A stretch of DNA of 64,000 bases from Polyangia bacterium (GCA_030430565.1 JAUIKS010000003.1:310001-374000), one strand, 5' to 3'. Positions 41,783 to 51,408 are shown, numbered from the stretch's first letter. Notes: generated by a model not told the origin, from the sequence alone. Numbers and translations: made by a program.

Positions 41783-43120
41783 TCACGAGCGAAAGATGTA
41801 TGAGCGCGTCGTCTCGACCCGCGCGACCCCGCGGGCGCGCGGCTGCACTGCAGCGTCGAGCACGGGCCCGCTGGCGTTGGCGCCCCCGGACGGCGGCATG
41901 ACGTCGACGTGGAAGCGGACGGTGGGTGAGGGCTCGATGCTCCGCAGGTACGCCAGCGTCAGCTCGCGCGCCTCCGCCTCGGAGGTGGCGAGCACGGTGA
42001 AGCCGGTGGTGTAGCCGTCGGTGTTCGCCGGCCAGTAGTCGGGGGTCTCGCCGGCCTCCGCCCGCGCGAGCACGGTGAAGGTGCTGACCTGCGGGCTGCG
42101 GCCGTGGTCGGCTTCGTTGAGGCTGTTGAGGATGTGCGGCGTGATCCACTCGCGCCGCCCAGCCATCCGCGCGACCGCGCGGGCCTCGGCCTGGCGCCCG
42201 TTCTGCCACAGCGCTTCGAAGACCTCCTCGGTCACGATGCTGCAGTAGGGGGCGTGCGCGGCGTGGGCCTCGTAGGCGCGGTCGAGCAGCTCGAGCGCGC
42301 CGTAGAGGAAGCTGAGCGCGTCGTCGAGGTTGCAGCGCGGCGCGGCGAGGTACCAGCTGCCGAGGACCGCGAGCGTCAGCGGGTTCTCGGGGTCCGCGCG
42401 ACGTGACTGATCGAGCAGCTCGAGCGCGTCGTCGTAGCGGCCCATGCGGTAGAGCGTGATCGCCTTGTTGTAGAGCGCGCCGGCGTGCGTGGGCTCGAGC
42501 GCGAGCGCGGCGTTGAAGCGCTCGATCGCGTCGAGGAAGCGGTCGAGGTCGGAGAGGCAGATCCCGTGCTCGACCAGGAGCTCGACGTGCAGCGGGTCCT
42601 CGACGAGGTAGCCGTCGTAGATCTGCTCGGCCTCCTCGAGTCGACCTTGTCGCCGCGCGAGCGCGCCGAGGGCGGAGGTCGCTTCGAACATCGGGCCGGC
42701 GCCTCGATCGATCGCGAGCGCGGCTCGGTAGCAGCGCTCGGCCTCGGCCTCGTCGCCGAGGCGCTCGAGCACGGCGCCGAGGTTGTAGCGCTGCAGCGCG
42801 CCGCGGGGGTCGGCGTCGATAGCGAGCTCGAAGGCCTCGCGCGCGGCCGCGAGGTCGCCGCTGATGTCGAGGGCGTTGCCCAGCGCGATCAGAATGTCGG
42901 GGCAGCGGGGGTACTCTGAAGCTGCCCGTTTGGACAGGATGACCGCGTGCTCGATGTCCCCGATCTCGCACAGCCCGCGGATCCACATGCAGTACATGCG
43001 CGCGCAGATCTCGGGCGGCAGCTCGGGCTCCCACGCGCTGCGGAGCAGGCGTACGGCGGAGTCAGCGGCGCCCTGATCAAGCAGAGTACCAATGGCGTCT
43101 AGGGGGGGAAGCGACGGCAT
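41783..43120 (-). CDS. TPR-repeat protein
   Basis: This 445-residue protein has about eight TPR units from residue 30 to 300 (PDILIALGNALDISGDLAAA, ALQRYNLGAVLERLGDEAEA, AGALYNKAITLYRMGRYDDA, NPLTLAVLGSWYLAAPRCNL). The C-terminal 100 residues form a separate small alpha/beta domain (VSTFTVLARAEAGETPDYWP, YTTGFTVLATSEAEARELTL), which I do not recognise. No signal peptide, so cytoplasmic; a scaffold or regulator role is likely. The ATG at 43120 (MPSLPPLDAIG) was preferred to an upstream start at 43195 whose extra residues are basic and low-complexity. No strong ribosome-binding site is visible. Confidence 0.8.
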   Translation of the reverse strand: MPSLPPLDAIGTLLDQGAADSAVRLLRSAWEPELPPEICARMYCMWIRGLCEIGDIEHAVILSKRAASEYPRCPDILIALGNALDISGDLAAAREAFELAIDADPRGALQRYNLGAVLERLGDEAEAERCYRAALAIDRGAGPMFEATSALGALARRQGRLEEAEQIYDGYLVEDPLHVELLVEHGICLSDLDRFLDAIERFNAALALEPTHAGALYNKAITLYRMGRYDDALELLDQSRRADPENPLTLAVLGSWYLAAPRCNLDDALSFLYGALELLDRAYEAHAAHAPYCSIVTEEVFEALWQNGRQAEARAVARMAGRREWITPHILNSLNEADHGRSPQVSTFTVLARAEAGETPDYWPANTDGYTTGFTVLATSEAEARELTLAYLRSIEPSPTVRFHVDVMPPSGGANASGPVLDAAVQPRARGVARVETTRSYIFRS

Positions 43121-43445
43121 GGACGAGTGAGGCGCGAAGCGTGGGGATGTTGTTACACGCCCGCGTCGCCGCTGGCAATGTGGCTTTCTTCTCACATCGC
43201 TGGAGACAGCGAAACCCGCGGCGGCGGCGTCAGCACGCGATCCGCGGACCGCGAGCCGCAGGCTCGATCGCGCGGATGTTTGTTCTCAGCGCCCGTTGAC
43301 GCTCGCGCTCGAGCGCCCGCGTCGCGGCGGCCCTGGAGCATGCGCGAGGTTGTGCACGGGTGTTCAGATCGCCGCGCGCCATCGCGCGAGCGGCCTGCCG
43401 GCACGTCCGCAGCGGACGCGGCCGTCGCGACGGGTGATCGCCGGC
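43121..43445. other. Noncoding gap with a small hairpin
   Basis: There is no credible gene in these 325 bases. CGAGCC, loop GCA, GGCTCG (43252-43266) is a perfect 6-bp hairpin that can extend with flanking CGCG pairs, possibly the end of the amidohydrolase transcript. Nothing else stands out. Confidence 0.4.
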
Positions 43446-44639
43446 TCAGGTGAGCGCCGCGACGCGATCGCGGACGATGCCCAAGAACATCTCGATCCCC
43501 AGCGGCAGCAGATCGTCATCGAAGTCGAAGTCCGGGTGGTGGCAGCCCGGCGTCTGCTCGCCCTCGCGTCCGGCGCCGAGGAAGAAGTAGGCCGCGGGGA
43601 CGCGCTGCGCGAAGTAGGCGAAGTCCTCGCTCCCCGCCATCGGGAGTCCGGCGTCGCTGACTCGCTGCTCGCCGACCAGGCGCTCGGCGACGCGGCGGAC
43701 GACCTCGACGCAGTCGGCGTCGTTGATCAGCACCGGGTAGCCGGCGTCGAGCTCGAGCGTGGCGTCGACGCCGAAGGCCGCGCCGGTCCCCGAGACCAGC
43801 TCGCGCATGCGCTCGAGCACCCGCGCGGTCGTCTCGGCGCTGAAGCTGCGGATCGTGCCCTGCAGGCGCGCGCGCTCAGGGATGATGTTCACCTTCTCGC
43901 CGGCCTCGAACACCGTGACCGAGACGACGGCGCCGCCCTCGTAGCCGAGCCCGCGGGAGACGACGGTCTGAAGCGCGGTGACGAGGTGAGCGCCGGCGAT
44001 GACGGGGTCGCGGCAGGACTGCGGCTGACTCGCGTGGCCGCCGACGCCGACGAGCTCGATCGAGAAGTTCTTGACCTGCGCCATGGTCGGCCCGGCGATC
44101 ACGCGGACATGTCCCTTGGTGTAGCCAGGCCAATTGTGCAGGCCGTAGACCTCGCTGACCCCCGCCAGCGCGCCCTCGGCGACCATGACCTTCGCGCCGC
44201 CGCCGCGGACGCCCTCTTCAGCGGGCTGAAAGAGCAGCCGAACGTTCAGCGGGATCGCGTCGCGGGCCCGCGCGAGCAGGTCGGCGACGCCCATCAGGAT
44301 GGTCGTGTGACCGTCGTGCCCGCACTTGTGCGCGCGGCCGTCGTGGGTCGAGCGGTACGGGAGCTCGGTGTGCTCCTGCATCGGCAGGCAGTCGAGGTCC
44401 GCGCGCAGCGCGATGGTCGGCCCGGCGCCGTGGCGCTCGGGGTGAAGGTCGGCGACGAGCCCGGTCTCGGCGCAGGTCGTCGGCGAGTAGCCGCGCTCGG
44501 TGAGCCAGGCGCGGACCTTGGCCTGCGTGCGCGTCTCCTCAAAGCCGAGCTCTGGGTGGCGGTGAATGTCGTGGCGGATCTCGCGGAGCTGAGCGCCGAA
44601 CGCGGTGAGGTCGGAGGAGAGGTCGGCCCAAGGATCCAT
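43446..44639 (-). CDS. M20D-family amidohydrolase (hippurate/N-acyl amino acid hydrolase type)
   Basis: This 397-residue cytoplasmic metallopeptidase-fold enzyme should cleave N-acyl or N-aroyl amino acids. The M20D metal-site pattern is present: RHDIHRHPELGFEE, HKCGHDGHTTILMGVADLL, LLFQPAEEGVRGGGAKVMVA with the catalytic Glu pair, GLHNWPGYTKGHV, and a late His in GCHHPDFDFDDDLLP. The ATG at 44639 (MDPWADLSSD) was chosen; an upstream start at 44711 adds 24 atypical residues. It is divergent from the C_GCAxxG_C_C gene with 80 bases between starts. The substrate is not predictable within the family. Confidence 0.9.
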   Translation of the reverse strand: MDPWADLSSDLTAFGAQLREIRHDIHRHPELGFEETRTQAKVRAWLTERGYSPTTCAETGLVADLHPERHGAGPTIALRADLDCLPMQEHTELPYRSTHDGRAHKCGHDGHTTILMGVADLLARARDAIPLNVRLLFQPAEEGVRGGGAKVMVAEGALAGVSEVYGLHNWPGYTKGHVRVIAGPTMAQVKNFSIELVGVGGHASQPQSCRDPVIAGAHLVTALQTVVSRGLGYEGGAVVSVTVFEAGEKVNIIPERARLQGTIRSFSAETTARVLERMRELVSGTGAAFGVDATLELDAGYPVLINDADCVEVVRRVAERLVGEQRVSDAGLPMAGSEDFAYFAQRVPAAYFFLGAGREGEQTPGCHHPDFDFDDDLLPLGIEMFLGIVRDRVAALT

Positions 44640-44719
44640 GGCCGCCAGGGTAGCGAAGCCCGCGCGACGATTCAGGACAATTCCGATCGAGAAGGCCGCG
44701 CCGTGGCACACTGGTGACG

Positions 44720-45238
44720 ATGGCGATCAAGCGGCGCGGTCCAATTCGCAGCAAGGCCTTCGTCCTCTACGAGGGCACGAGGACCCCGCATCGCTCCTGC
44801 GGGATCGCGTTGGCCGAGGCCTTCGACCGACCGACCGCGCCGTACCAGAGCCTCCGTCGCGGCGGCATCACCGGGCAGGGCACCTGCGGCGCCGTGGTCG
44901 CCGGACAGCTGCTGCTGGGTGAGCTGCTGGGAGACCCGGACCCGACGGGCGCGGTCACCCCGGCGCTGCGCGTCGCGATGCCGCGGTACCTGGAGCGCGT
45001 GCAGACGGAGCTGGACCGCGGCTCGAGTCCGGATCTGATCTGCAACAACATGACCGCGCCCCACGGCGATTTCCGCGGCCCGGCGCGCCACGAGTTCTGT
45101 ACCTCGGTGGTCGCCCAGGTCGCGCAGCTGGTCGATGAGCTCCTTCAAGAGCACGGCATCCGCCACGCGGCGACGCCGGTGCTGCTCGCGGACGGCAGCT
45201 TTTTCGACGCGAAGCGCGAGCCCGATCCCGAGGCCTGA
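44720..45238 (+). CDS. C_GCAxxG_C_C family redox-type protein
   Basis: This 172-residue protein has the spaced-cysteine pattern of the C_GCAxxG_C_C family (SCGIALAEAFDRP, then GGITGQGTCGAVVAGQLLLG, LICNNM and EFCTSVVAQVAQLVDELLQE). The family is thought to be redox-active or iron-sulphur binding, but its biochemical role is not established. The first motif lacks the usual GCA (it reads SCGIALAE), so this is a divergent member. The ATG at 44720 was chosen; a GTG two codons upstream is equally possible. It is divergently transcribed from the M20 gene. Confidence 0.72.
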   Translation: MAIKRRGPIRSKAFVLYEGTRTPHRSCGIALAEAFDRPTAPYQSLRRGGITGQGTCGAVVAGQLLLGELLGDPDPTGAVTPALRVAMPRYLERVQTELDRGSSPDLICNNMTAPHGDFRGPARHEFCTSVVAQVAQLVDELLQEHGIRHAATPVLLADGSFFDAKREPDPEA

Positions 45239-45324
45239 TCGCTCCCCGTGCTTCTTTGCAGGTTCTCCGCCGAACATCGAAGGTGTTCGAACGATCATGT
45301 CCGATCGAACGACGAGAGAAGAGC

Positions 45325-45505
45325 CCGAGAGCATGTGAGCGCCCCGAAGGAGGCGCTCACGTCGCTCCCGCAGGGAGCTCGCCCCACCGCGGCCCGAGCG
45401 GATGAGGCCTTAAGACCATGTGTATCGGCTCCCGGCAGGGAGTCGATCACGTGAGTCCCGCACGTAGCGCGCCGCCCTTCCTCCCAGAGCCCGCGCAACC
45501 AAGCG
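45325..45505 (+). repeat. Intergenic two-hairpin repeat, copy A
   Basis: This lies in a 513-bp gene-free stretch (45239-45751). It starts with CCGAGAGCAT (45325), then hairpin 1 (GTGAGCGCC 45335-45343 with GGCGCTCAC 45352-45360), hairpin 2 (ATCGGCTCCC 45424-45433 with GGGAGTCGAT 45438-45447, one G-T pair) and a tail CCTCCCAGAGCCC then GCGCAACCAAGCG ending at 45505. The same order and orientation occurs in copy B at 60769-61177, with compensatory changes in both stems. It could be a noncoding RNA, an RNA leader of the downstream SIR2-like gene or a dispersed element. Between 45506 and 45751 I see no further structure. Confidence 0.6.
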
Positions 45506-45751
45506 ACGACGCTACTCCGCTACCAGAAAGCTGCGGAGCCAAGCGCGAGTCCAAAGGGAACCACGTCCATGCTGAAGACCTCCGCACCGATTGTTGGAGA
45601 CACGAAGCGCGAAAACGAGAACTATATGTAGGATAATGTCCGATATTTTGCCACCTCGCCGGACATGCGAGACGCTCGCCCCGCTCCTTCAAACTGCGCA
45701 AAACGCGTGTCTACCAACGAAGGAGCCAGGCAGCCAAGGCAAGGGCAACAC

Positions 45752-47758
45752 ATGGTCACGATTCCGTTTGAACTCATCCAGGCCATTCAGGCGGGCGACT
45801 GCGTGCTGTGGGCCGGCGCCGGGATCGGCAAGCTCGCCGGTCGCTCGGGCTGGGCCAAGATGCTCGCCTCGCTCGTCGAGCTGTGCCCTGTCAATGACCG
45901 TCGGCAGCTCAAGGACCTGCTCGAGCAGGGCCGACTGCGGACCGTGCTCAGCTACGTCCACCGTCATCTCGGCGAGCGCGCGCTCGTCGAGCTCGAGGGC
46001 GGGATCCAAGACGGCGACGCCGTGGTTGAGCGCGCGCACCTGGCCCCTGGCGCCGAGCTGCTCACCGTGCTGCCCTGGCGCGCCTGCTTCGCCACCACCT
46101 GCGCTGACGTGATCCGCGAGGTCTACGCCTCCACCGGGCAGGAGCTCGAGGTCCTGTCCCACGTCGACGTGCACAACGCCTCGCTGCGCGCCATCGACTC
46201 GCGCTTCATCCTGCGCACGCCGCCGACCGCCCGCAGCATGCGGGCGGACGCCGCGCTGTTCGAAGTCGTCGAGGAGGTCGTGCGCAGCCAGACGATCCTG
46301 TTCCTCGGCTTTGACGTCGACGACCCCGACTTCGCGCAGATCCTCGCGCTGCTCGAGCGCGTCGGTCGCGGGCGCCCGCACTACGCCTGGATGCCCTACG
46401 TCACCAAGCCCGAGGCCGAGGAGCTGCGCGAGAACCACGGCATCGAGGTCATCACCCCCTCGGACTCCGGCGACGTCGTGCGGGCGCTCTACGCCCTGCA
46501 CCGCACCCTCTGGAGCGCGCCCGCCGAGCCCTCGACCGCGGATCACGATCGCGTCGCGCTCGATCTCAAGCGCGCGCTCTCGGAGCTCCCGCTGCGGGCG
46601 GACCTGGCGGTCGACGCCGCGCTGGCCTGCAACGTCGAGGAGCTCGAGCTGCTGCTCGAGAACCTGCCGCAGCGGAAGCTCGACCCCGTCGACCTGCGCA
46701 CGCTGCTGCGCCTCGGCAACGTCATGCTCGCGCGCCAGCGGCTGCTCGAGGCGCGTCGCTACTACCGCGCCGTGCAGCGGCGCGGCAGCGGGCGCGAGTT
46801 CCAGACCCTCGCGCGCTTTAACCTCGCGCTCGTCGACTACGCCGACGGCGACGCGCTCGCGGCCGTCGACGCCTTCGAACGCTGCGCCCGCGAGGACCGC
46901 TCGGTCGCCGTGGTCCCGCCGCGCTTCGAGGTCACCGAGGTGCTCGGCCGCGACGGCGCGCGTATGCACCTCTCGTGTCACGACCGCCGCGCGCGGGCCC
47001 CCGTCACGGTCGTCGTCTCGGCGTTTCACCGCACGACCGGCGTGCACGTGCAGCGGAAGTTCTACCAGCACGTGCAGCGCGCGACCGCGATCCGTCACCG
47101 CGCGCTGCAGGCGGTCCGCGGCGGCTTCACCGACGGGCGCCTGTTCGGCGTGCTGTGCGAGCCGCTCGCCGGCTTCCTGCTCGAGGACTCGCTCGGGCCC
47201 GGCGAGCGCATGGACCTCGAGCGCGCGCTCGAGATCTTCCAGCCGCTGCTGAGCGGGCTCGCGGCCCTGCACGCGGGCGGCGTCACCCACCGCAGCGTCA
47301 ACCCGCGCAACATCCTGCTGACCGATCGCGGCCCCGCGCTGGCTGTCCCTGGGTTCATGCCCTGCGCGACCTATCGCCGGCTCTCGGTGCGCGCCGCGAA
47401 CCACGGCTACACCGCGCCCGAGGTCCTCGCCGGCGGCGAGCCGACCATGGCGAGCGACCTGTTCGCGCTCGCGGCCGTGATGTACCGCTGCCTCACGGGG
47501 CGCGCCGTCGCCAGCACCATGCAGCCGCCCTCGGCCTTCCAGCCCGATCTCGACCCGCGCCTCGACCAAGTCCTCGCGCACGCGCTGCACGCCGAGCCGA
47601 GCAACCGGCTCTCGCCCCGGCGCCTGCGGGCCGAGCTCGAGCAGATCCGCTCGGTGCCGATGATCCTGGTTTCGCGTCTCGACCTGGCGGACCCGGAGCC
47701 GCGCCCGGTGATCTACGGCGACCCGATGATGCGCGTGAGCGCGGTCCCGACCGCGTGA
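45752..47758 (+). CDS. SIR2-like / TPR-like / pseudokinase fusion
   Basis: This 668-residue cytoplasmic protein has three parts. Residues 1 to about 255 look like a SIR2_2-type Rossmann domain: CVLWAGAGIGKLAGRSGWAK (nucleotide loop), ATTCADVIREVY (usual TTNxD) and ILFLGFDVDDPDF (usual FLGYSxxDPDF). The catalytic Asn (N to C117) and the LHG histidine are not apparent. Residues about 275-390 are TPR-like helices. Residues about 391-650 match a protein kinase fold, but the VAIK Lys is absent (VTVVV), HRD is HRS (513-515), DFG is VPG (532-534), and APE remains (555-557). Both enzyme domains thus look degenerate. The ATG was chosen at the start of the SIR2-like domain. Confidence 0.7.
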   Translation: MVTIPFELIQAIQAGDCVLWAGAGIGKLAGRSGWAKMLASLVELCPVNDRRQLKDLLEQGRLRTVLSYVHRHLGERALVELEGGIQDGDAVVERAHLAPGAELLTVLPWRACFATTCADVIREVYASTGQELEVLSHVDVHNASLRAIDSRFILRTPPTARSMRADAALFEVVEEVVRSQTILFLGFDVDDPDFAQILALLERVGRGRPHYAWMPYVTKPEAEELRENHGIEVITPSDSGDVVRALYALHRTLWSAPAEPSTADHDRVALDLKRALSELPLRADLAVDAALACNVEELELLLENLPQRKLDPVDLRTLLRLGNVMLARQRLLEARRYYRAVQRRGSGREFQTLARFNLALVDYADGDALAAVDAFERCAREDRSVAVVPPRFEVTEVLGRDGARMHLSCHDRRARAPVTVVVSAFHRTTGVHVQRKFYQHVQRATAIRHRALQAVRGGFTDGRLFGVLCEPLAGFLLEDSLGPGERMDLERALEIFQPLLSGLAALHAGGVTHRSVNPRNILLTDRGPALAVPGFMPCATYRRLSVRAANHGYTAPEVLAGGEPTMASDLFALAAVMYRCLTGRAVASTMQPPSAFQPDLDPRLDQVLAHALHAEPSNRLSPRRLRAELEQIRSVPMILVSRLDLADPEPRPVIYGDPMMRVSAVPTA

Positions 47759-47778
47759 GCGGCTCAGGCCTCACGTGA

Positions 47779-49224
47779 TCACGCCGGTCCGATGAGCGCG
47801 GCGGAGTCGGCCGGGAGCTTGTTGCCCGCGCCCGTGACCGAGATGCTGAGCCGCGAGAGCGCGCGCAGTAAGTTCACGATCATGAGGACTCCCGGCACGA
47901 GCACGACGAGGGCGAGTCCCAGCGCGAACGTTGGCCTGAGCAGGATGAACTTGTTCCCGAGCACGATAACGAAGGCGACGATGACGACCGCGCCGACGAG
48001 CAGGAGCGAGGAGCGGGCGTTGGCGAGCATGCCGTCGGCTTCGAAGTCGTGGAAGGCGAAGGCGACACGGCGCAGGGACGCGATCAACGACAGCGTGCCG
48101 ACGGCGCCGGCCAGCAGCGACGCCGCCGTGAAGATGCCGACCGCGCGCGAGACGTCCGAGAGCGTGCTGTAGGAGCCGAGACCGGCCTCTTGCAGCTGCG
48201 GGAGCCGGATCGCGCCGGCGTTGGTGAACAGCCCGAGCGTCGCGCCGAGGGTGTAGGCGATCCAGGCGACGGTCAGCCACGAGATGTCGCGGGCCGGCGC
48301 GGGCAGGCGCGCGAGCAGCAGGATCGCGGACAGCGTCAGCGCGATCACGTAGAGGCTGATGAGCTGCCCGCCCCCGACCGCGTAGGGGACGAGCGTCGGC
48401 GCGGCGCGCGACAGGAGCTGGAGGGCGATCGAGACCGTGATGTTGATCCCGATCGCCTGGCGCAGGCGCGCGAAGGGGTCCGGTGGCGCGAGCGCGGCCT
48501 CGTCGTCGGCGAGCGTGTCGGTCGTCGACGTCGCGTCGAGCGCGTTCGAAGGAGCCGGCGCGCGATCGAGCTGTCGCTCAGGCCAGACCGCGACGAAGCC
48601 GGAGACGTAGAGCAGCGACACGAGGAGCGTTGAGAGGAGCGCGCTCCCCGGGAGCAGCTCGAACCACGCGAGGCCCCAGTAGACCGTGAAGATCCCGAGC
48701 GTCAGCCCGTAGACCCCGAGGGCCACGAGTTCCGCGCGCGGGCGACCCGCGGCTCGCCAGCGGCTGAGGCCGACCAGGCCGACGCCCACGAAGAGGGCGA
48801 GGACGAAGAGCAGCGAGAGCATGCGGAAGCCCGGGACCGAGCCGAGCTCCCACAGCCCGCTGCTGAAGTCGAAGCGGACCCCCAATTCGTGGACCGCGTT
48901 CCAGGCGAAGTTCAACCCGAGCAGCGTGGCGCCGACGAGCCCGAGCGTCTGCGTACGGCGGGGCAGCTCGCGCACGAGCAGCGCGGCGAGGATCGTCATC
49001 ACCAGCACCAGCGCGTGCTCGACGAGCGCGAGGCTGCGGGCCCACCACAGCGCGGATCCGAAGCTCGGATCCAGGTACGACTCGCCGGTCTCGCGCCAGA
49101 TCTCGCTGGCGCGGCGCTGGATCCACCCGTTCACGTGCATCTGGACGAAGGCGAGCGCGATCATCAGCGCGAACGCGCGGTGCAGGGGGAGAGCGGGCGC
49201 GTCGGTCGAGGTATTGGTCCCCAC
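47779..49224 (-). CDS. Polytopic membrane protein of unknown function
   Basis: This 481-residue inner-membrane protein has about ten to twelve hydrophobic helices in two blocks (first about 15-215, second about 265-465), separated by a polar loop (ERQLDRAPAPSN to DDEAALAPPDPF). No transporter signature or catalytic motif is recognisable. It begins at GTG and converges with the SIR2-like/pseudokinase gene with 20 bases between stops. The nearby lipoprotein at 49307 is divergent. The two-block arrangement suggests internal duplication, though I see no clear sequence similarity between the blocks. Confidence 0.75.
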   Translation of the reverse strand: MGTNTSTDAPALPLHRAFALMIALAFVQMHVNGWIQRRASEIWRETGESYLDPSFGSALWWARSLALVEHALVLVMTILAALLVRELPRRTQTLGLVGATLLGLNFAWNAVHELGVRFDFSSGLWELGSVPGFRMLSLLFVLALFVGVGLVGLSRWRAAGRPRAELVALGVYGLTLGIFTVYWGLAWFELLPGSALLSTLLVSLLYVSGFVAVWPERQLDRAPAPSNALDATSTTDTLADDEAALAPPDPFARLRQAIGINITVSIALQLLSRAAPTLVPYAVGGGQLISLYVIALTLSAILLLARLPAPARDISWLTVAWIAYTLGATLGLFTNAGAIRLPQLQEAGLGSYSTLSDVSRAVGIFTAASLLAGAVGTLSLIASLRRVAFAFHDFEADGMLANARSSLLLVGAVVIVAFVIVLGNKFILLRPTFALGLALVVLVPGVLMIVNLLRALSRLSISVTGAGNKLPADSAALIGPA

Positions 49225-49306
49225 GGGCGCTCAGGATAGCCCAGTCCGCGTCTGAGTCGTTCATGCGTCGGTATCGCGGCGTGAGGCGACCTGCGATACT
49301 GCGCCC

Positions 49307-49906
49307 ATGTCGAGATCGACTCTGACTCTGTTGTTGTTGTCCGTGTTCGTCCTCGGCGGCTGCGCGGGGCGTATCGAGGAGAAGGTCCGCACCCGGGCGG
49401 GCACCGAGATGCAGTGCGACGAGATCGACATGGCGCTCAATCCCCAGCCCGTCGTGGGCGCCCGCGGCTGGACGGTCTCGGGGTGTGGTCAGCAGCGCTA
49501 CTACGAGGGCGGCTGCTCGATCATCGGCGTGTGCAACACCTACGACGAGCAGCAAATCGCCGCGCGGGAGCAGCAGCGCCTGGCGCAGAACGCGGCGATG
49601 CGTCCCCAGCCCTCGTCGGGAGGCGCGGGTGGAGGAGGGGGTGCAGGAGGCGGTGCAGGCGGTCCGGTCAGCGTGACGCTGCGCTGCACCTGCGGCTCCA
49701 CCGTCAAGCTGTTCTTCGGTGATAAGCCCGGCTTCAGCAGCGGGCGCAGCACCTCGATGAGCAGCAACTCGCGCACCAGCGGATCGTTCAAGCCGGGCGA
49801 CATGATCTGGATCGTCGACGACAGCAGCAACGGCGTGTCTAGCTATCAAGTCGCGGAGGGGATCAGCACGATCGAGATCGGCTGCTCCTCGCTGTCGGGG
49901 CAGTGA
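49307..49906 (+). CDS. Cysteine-rich hypothetical lipoprotein
   Basis: This 199-residue protein has a strong lipoprotein signal (LLLLSVFVLGGC, Cys19). The N-terminal half has five cysteines (EMQCDE, VSGCGQQRYYEGGCSIIGVC) next to aromatic residues, suggesting disulphides. A Gly-rich hinge (about 103-123) leads to a C-terminal domain with CTCGST and a Ser/Thr-rich stretch. I recognise no family. It is divergent from the membrane protein (82-base gap) and its stop is five bases from the end of the histidine kinase gene on the other strand. Confidence 0.78.
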   Translation: MSRSTLTLLLLSVFVLGGCAGRIEEKVRTRAGTEMQCDEIDMALNPQPVVGARGWTVSGCGQQRYYEGGCSIIGVCNTYDEQQIAAREQQRLAQNAAMRPQPSSGGAGGGGGAGGGAGGPVSVTLRCTCGSTVKLFFGDKPGFSSGRSTSMSSNSRTSGSFKPGDMIWIVDDSSNGVSSYQVAEGISTIEIGCSSLSGQ

Positions 49907-49911
49907 GAGGC

Positions 49912-51385
49912 CTAGTCGTCCTGCGCGCCCGCGCGCGGCAGCGTCACGCGGGCCTCGGTGCGCACGCCCGGCTCGCTCGTCAGCTCGATGTCGCCGCCGT
50001 GGGTCTGGCAGATCAGGCGCACCAGCGGGAGGCCCAGGCCGGTGCCGCCGCGCCCGCGGTTGGTCGTGAAGAAGCGCTCGAAGATCCGCGGGAGGTTGGC
50101 CGCCGAGATCCCGCCGCCGTCGTCGCGCACGACGAAGCCCACGTGATGGTCGTTTGACCAGGTCGAGACGGTGACGCGCACCTCGGGGCCGCCGTGGGTG
50201 AGCGCGTTGTCGACGAGGTTGTCGAGCACGGCCGCGAGCTGCTCGCGGTTGCCGAGCACGTGGGCGTCGGCGCGCGCCGTCGCCTCGATCGTCACCGCCG
50301 GGCGGCGCTCGCCGAGCGCGGCCAGCAGCTCCGCGAGCGAGAGGCGGGCGCGCGCGTGGGTCCGCTCGGCGCGCGCGAGGCCCAGCAGGCCGGCGACCAG
50401 CCGCTCCATGCGGTCGAGCTCGCGCTGCGCGTTGACGAGGAACTTCTTGCGCTGCGCGGGCGGCATGTCCTCGTCGTCGTGCAGCAGCTCGGCGGTCCCG
50501 CGCAGGGTCGCGAGCGGCGTGCGGAACTCGTGCGAGACGTTGCCCGCGAACTCGTTGATGTAGTCGACGCGCGCCTGCAGCTTCTCGGTCATGCTGGCGA
50601 CCGCGCGCGCGAGCTCGCGAACCTCGACGACGCGCGAGCGAGCGCTGCGCTCGATCTGCGCCGGCTCGAGGCGCTGACCCAGGCTGACGAGGCGCGCGGC
50701 CTGGGCCAGGCGCCGCAGCGAGCGGCTGCCGTAGTAGCCGGCGAGGCCGGCGATCGCGAGGGTCAGCGCGAGCGCGAAGAACATGCCCCACAAAAGCCGC
50801 GGCGACATGTGATAGAGCGCCTGCAGCTCCTCGCGAGGTGTCCGCGAGAGCAGGACCACGCCGACGACCGCGTCGGCCTGGTCGAAGATCGGCTTGGCGA
50901 CGAACAGCCGCACGCGCGCGCGCCGGCTCGCGCTGGCGAGCGGCTGCTGCTGGCGCGAGGCCGGCCGCGGGCGCGTCTCGATGCCGGTCTGCCCCGTGAG
51001 CGCGATCGCTACCTCGGGGTCCTCCGAGAGATCCACGCCGACGCCGGCGCCGCTGCTCGCGACCACGACCCCGCGCGCGTCGAGGATGCGGATGCCGGCG
51101 AGCGTGCGCTCGCGGGCCGCCTGCAGGGTCGGCGAGAGCGTGGGCCCGAGCGAGCTGACGTCCGCGGGCGCGCCGGGCCCCTGCAGCCGCTCGCCGATGA
51201 ACAGCGCGGCGAGCTCGCCTTGGTTCTCGAGGTTGAGGCGGGTCTGCCGGATAAGGTCCATCGCCAGCGCGCCGGTGAGCACGAAGGCGAGCAGCGGCAG
51301 CGCGAGCACGACCAGGTACGAGAGCACCAGCCAGGCGCGCAGCGGCAGGCCCCAGCGCTCGCGGGGGCCTGCCGGTGCCGTCGGC

Positions 51386-51408
<23 letters not shown>
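49912..51408 (-). CDS. Membrane sensor histidine kinase
   Basis: This 498-residue kinase has a transmembrane helix at about 24-50 (AWLVLSYLVVLALPLLAFVL), a periplasmic sensor region (about 51-205), a second helix at about 208-228, HAMP-like linker, HisKA with phosphoacceptor in NVSHEFRTPLATLRGTAELL, and HATPase (N-box DNLVDNALTHGG, G1 RDDGGGISA, G2 GGTGLGLPL). The layout is close to CreC. The GTG start lies inside the end of the response regulator gene (23-base overlap), so the pair is translationally coupled. It is the last gene of a five-gene minus-strand cluster. Confidence 0.93.

Noticed and set aside
41295..42014. A 239-residue plus-strand frame as a gene
   Set aside because: It overlaps the end of the TPR gene in antisense, is rich in Arg and Ser as expected of a chance frame in GC-rich DNA, and has no recognisable motif.
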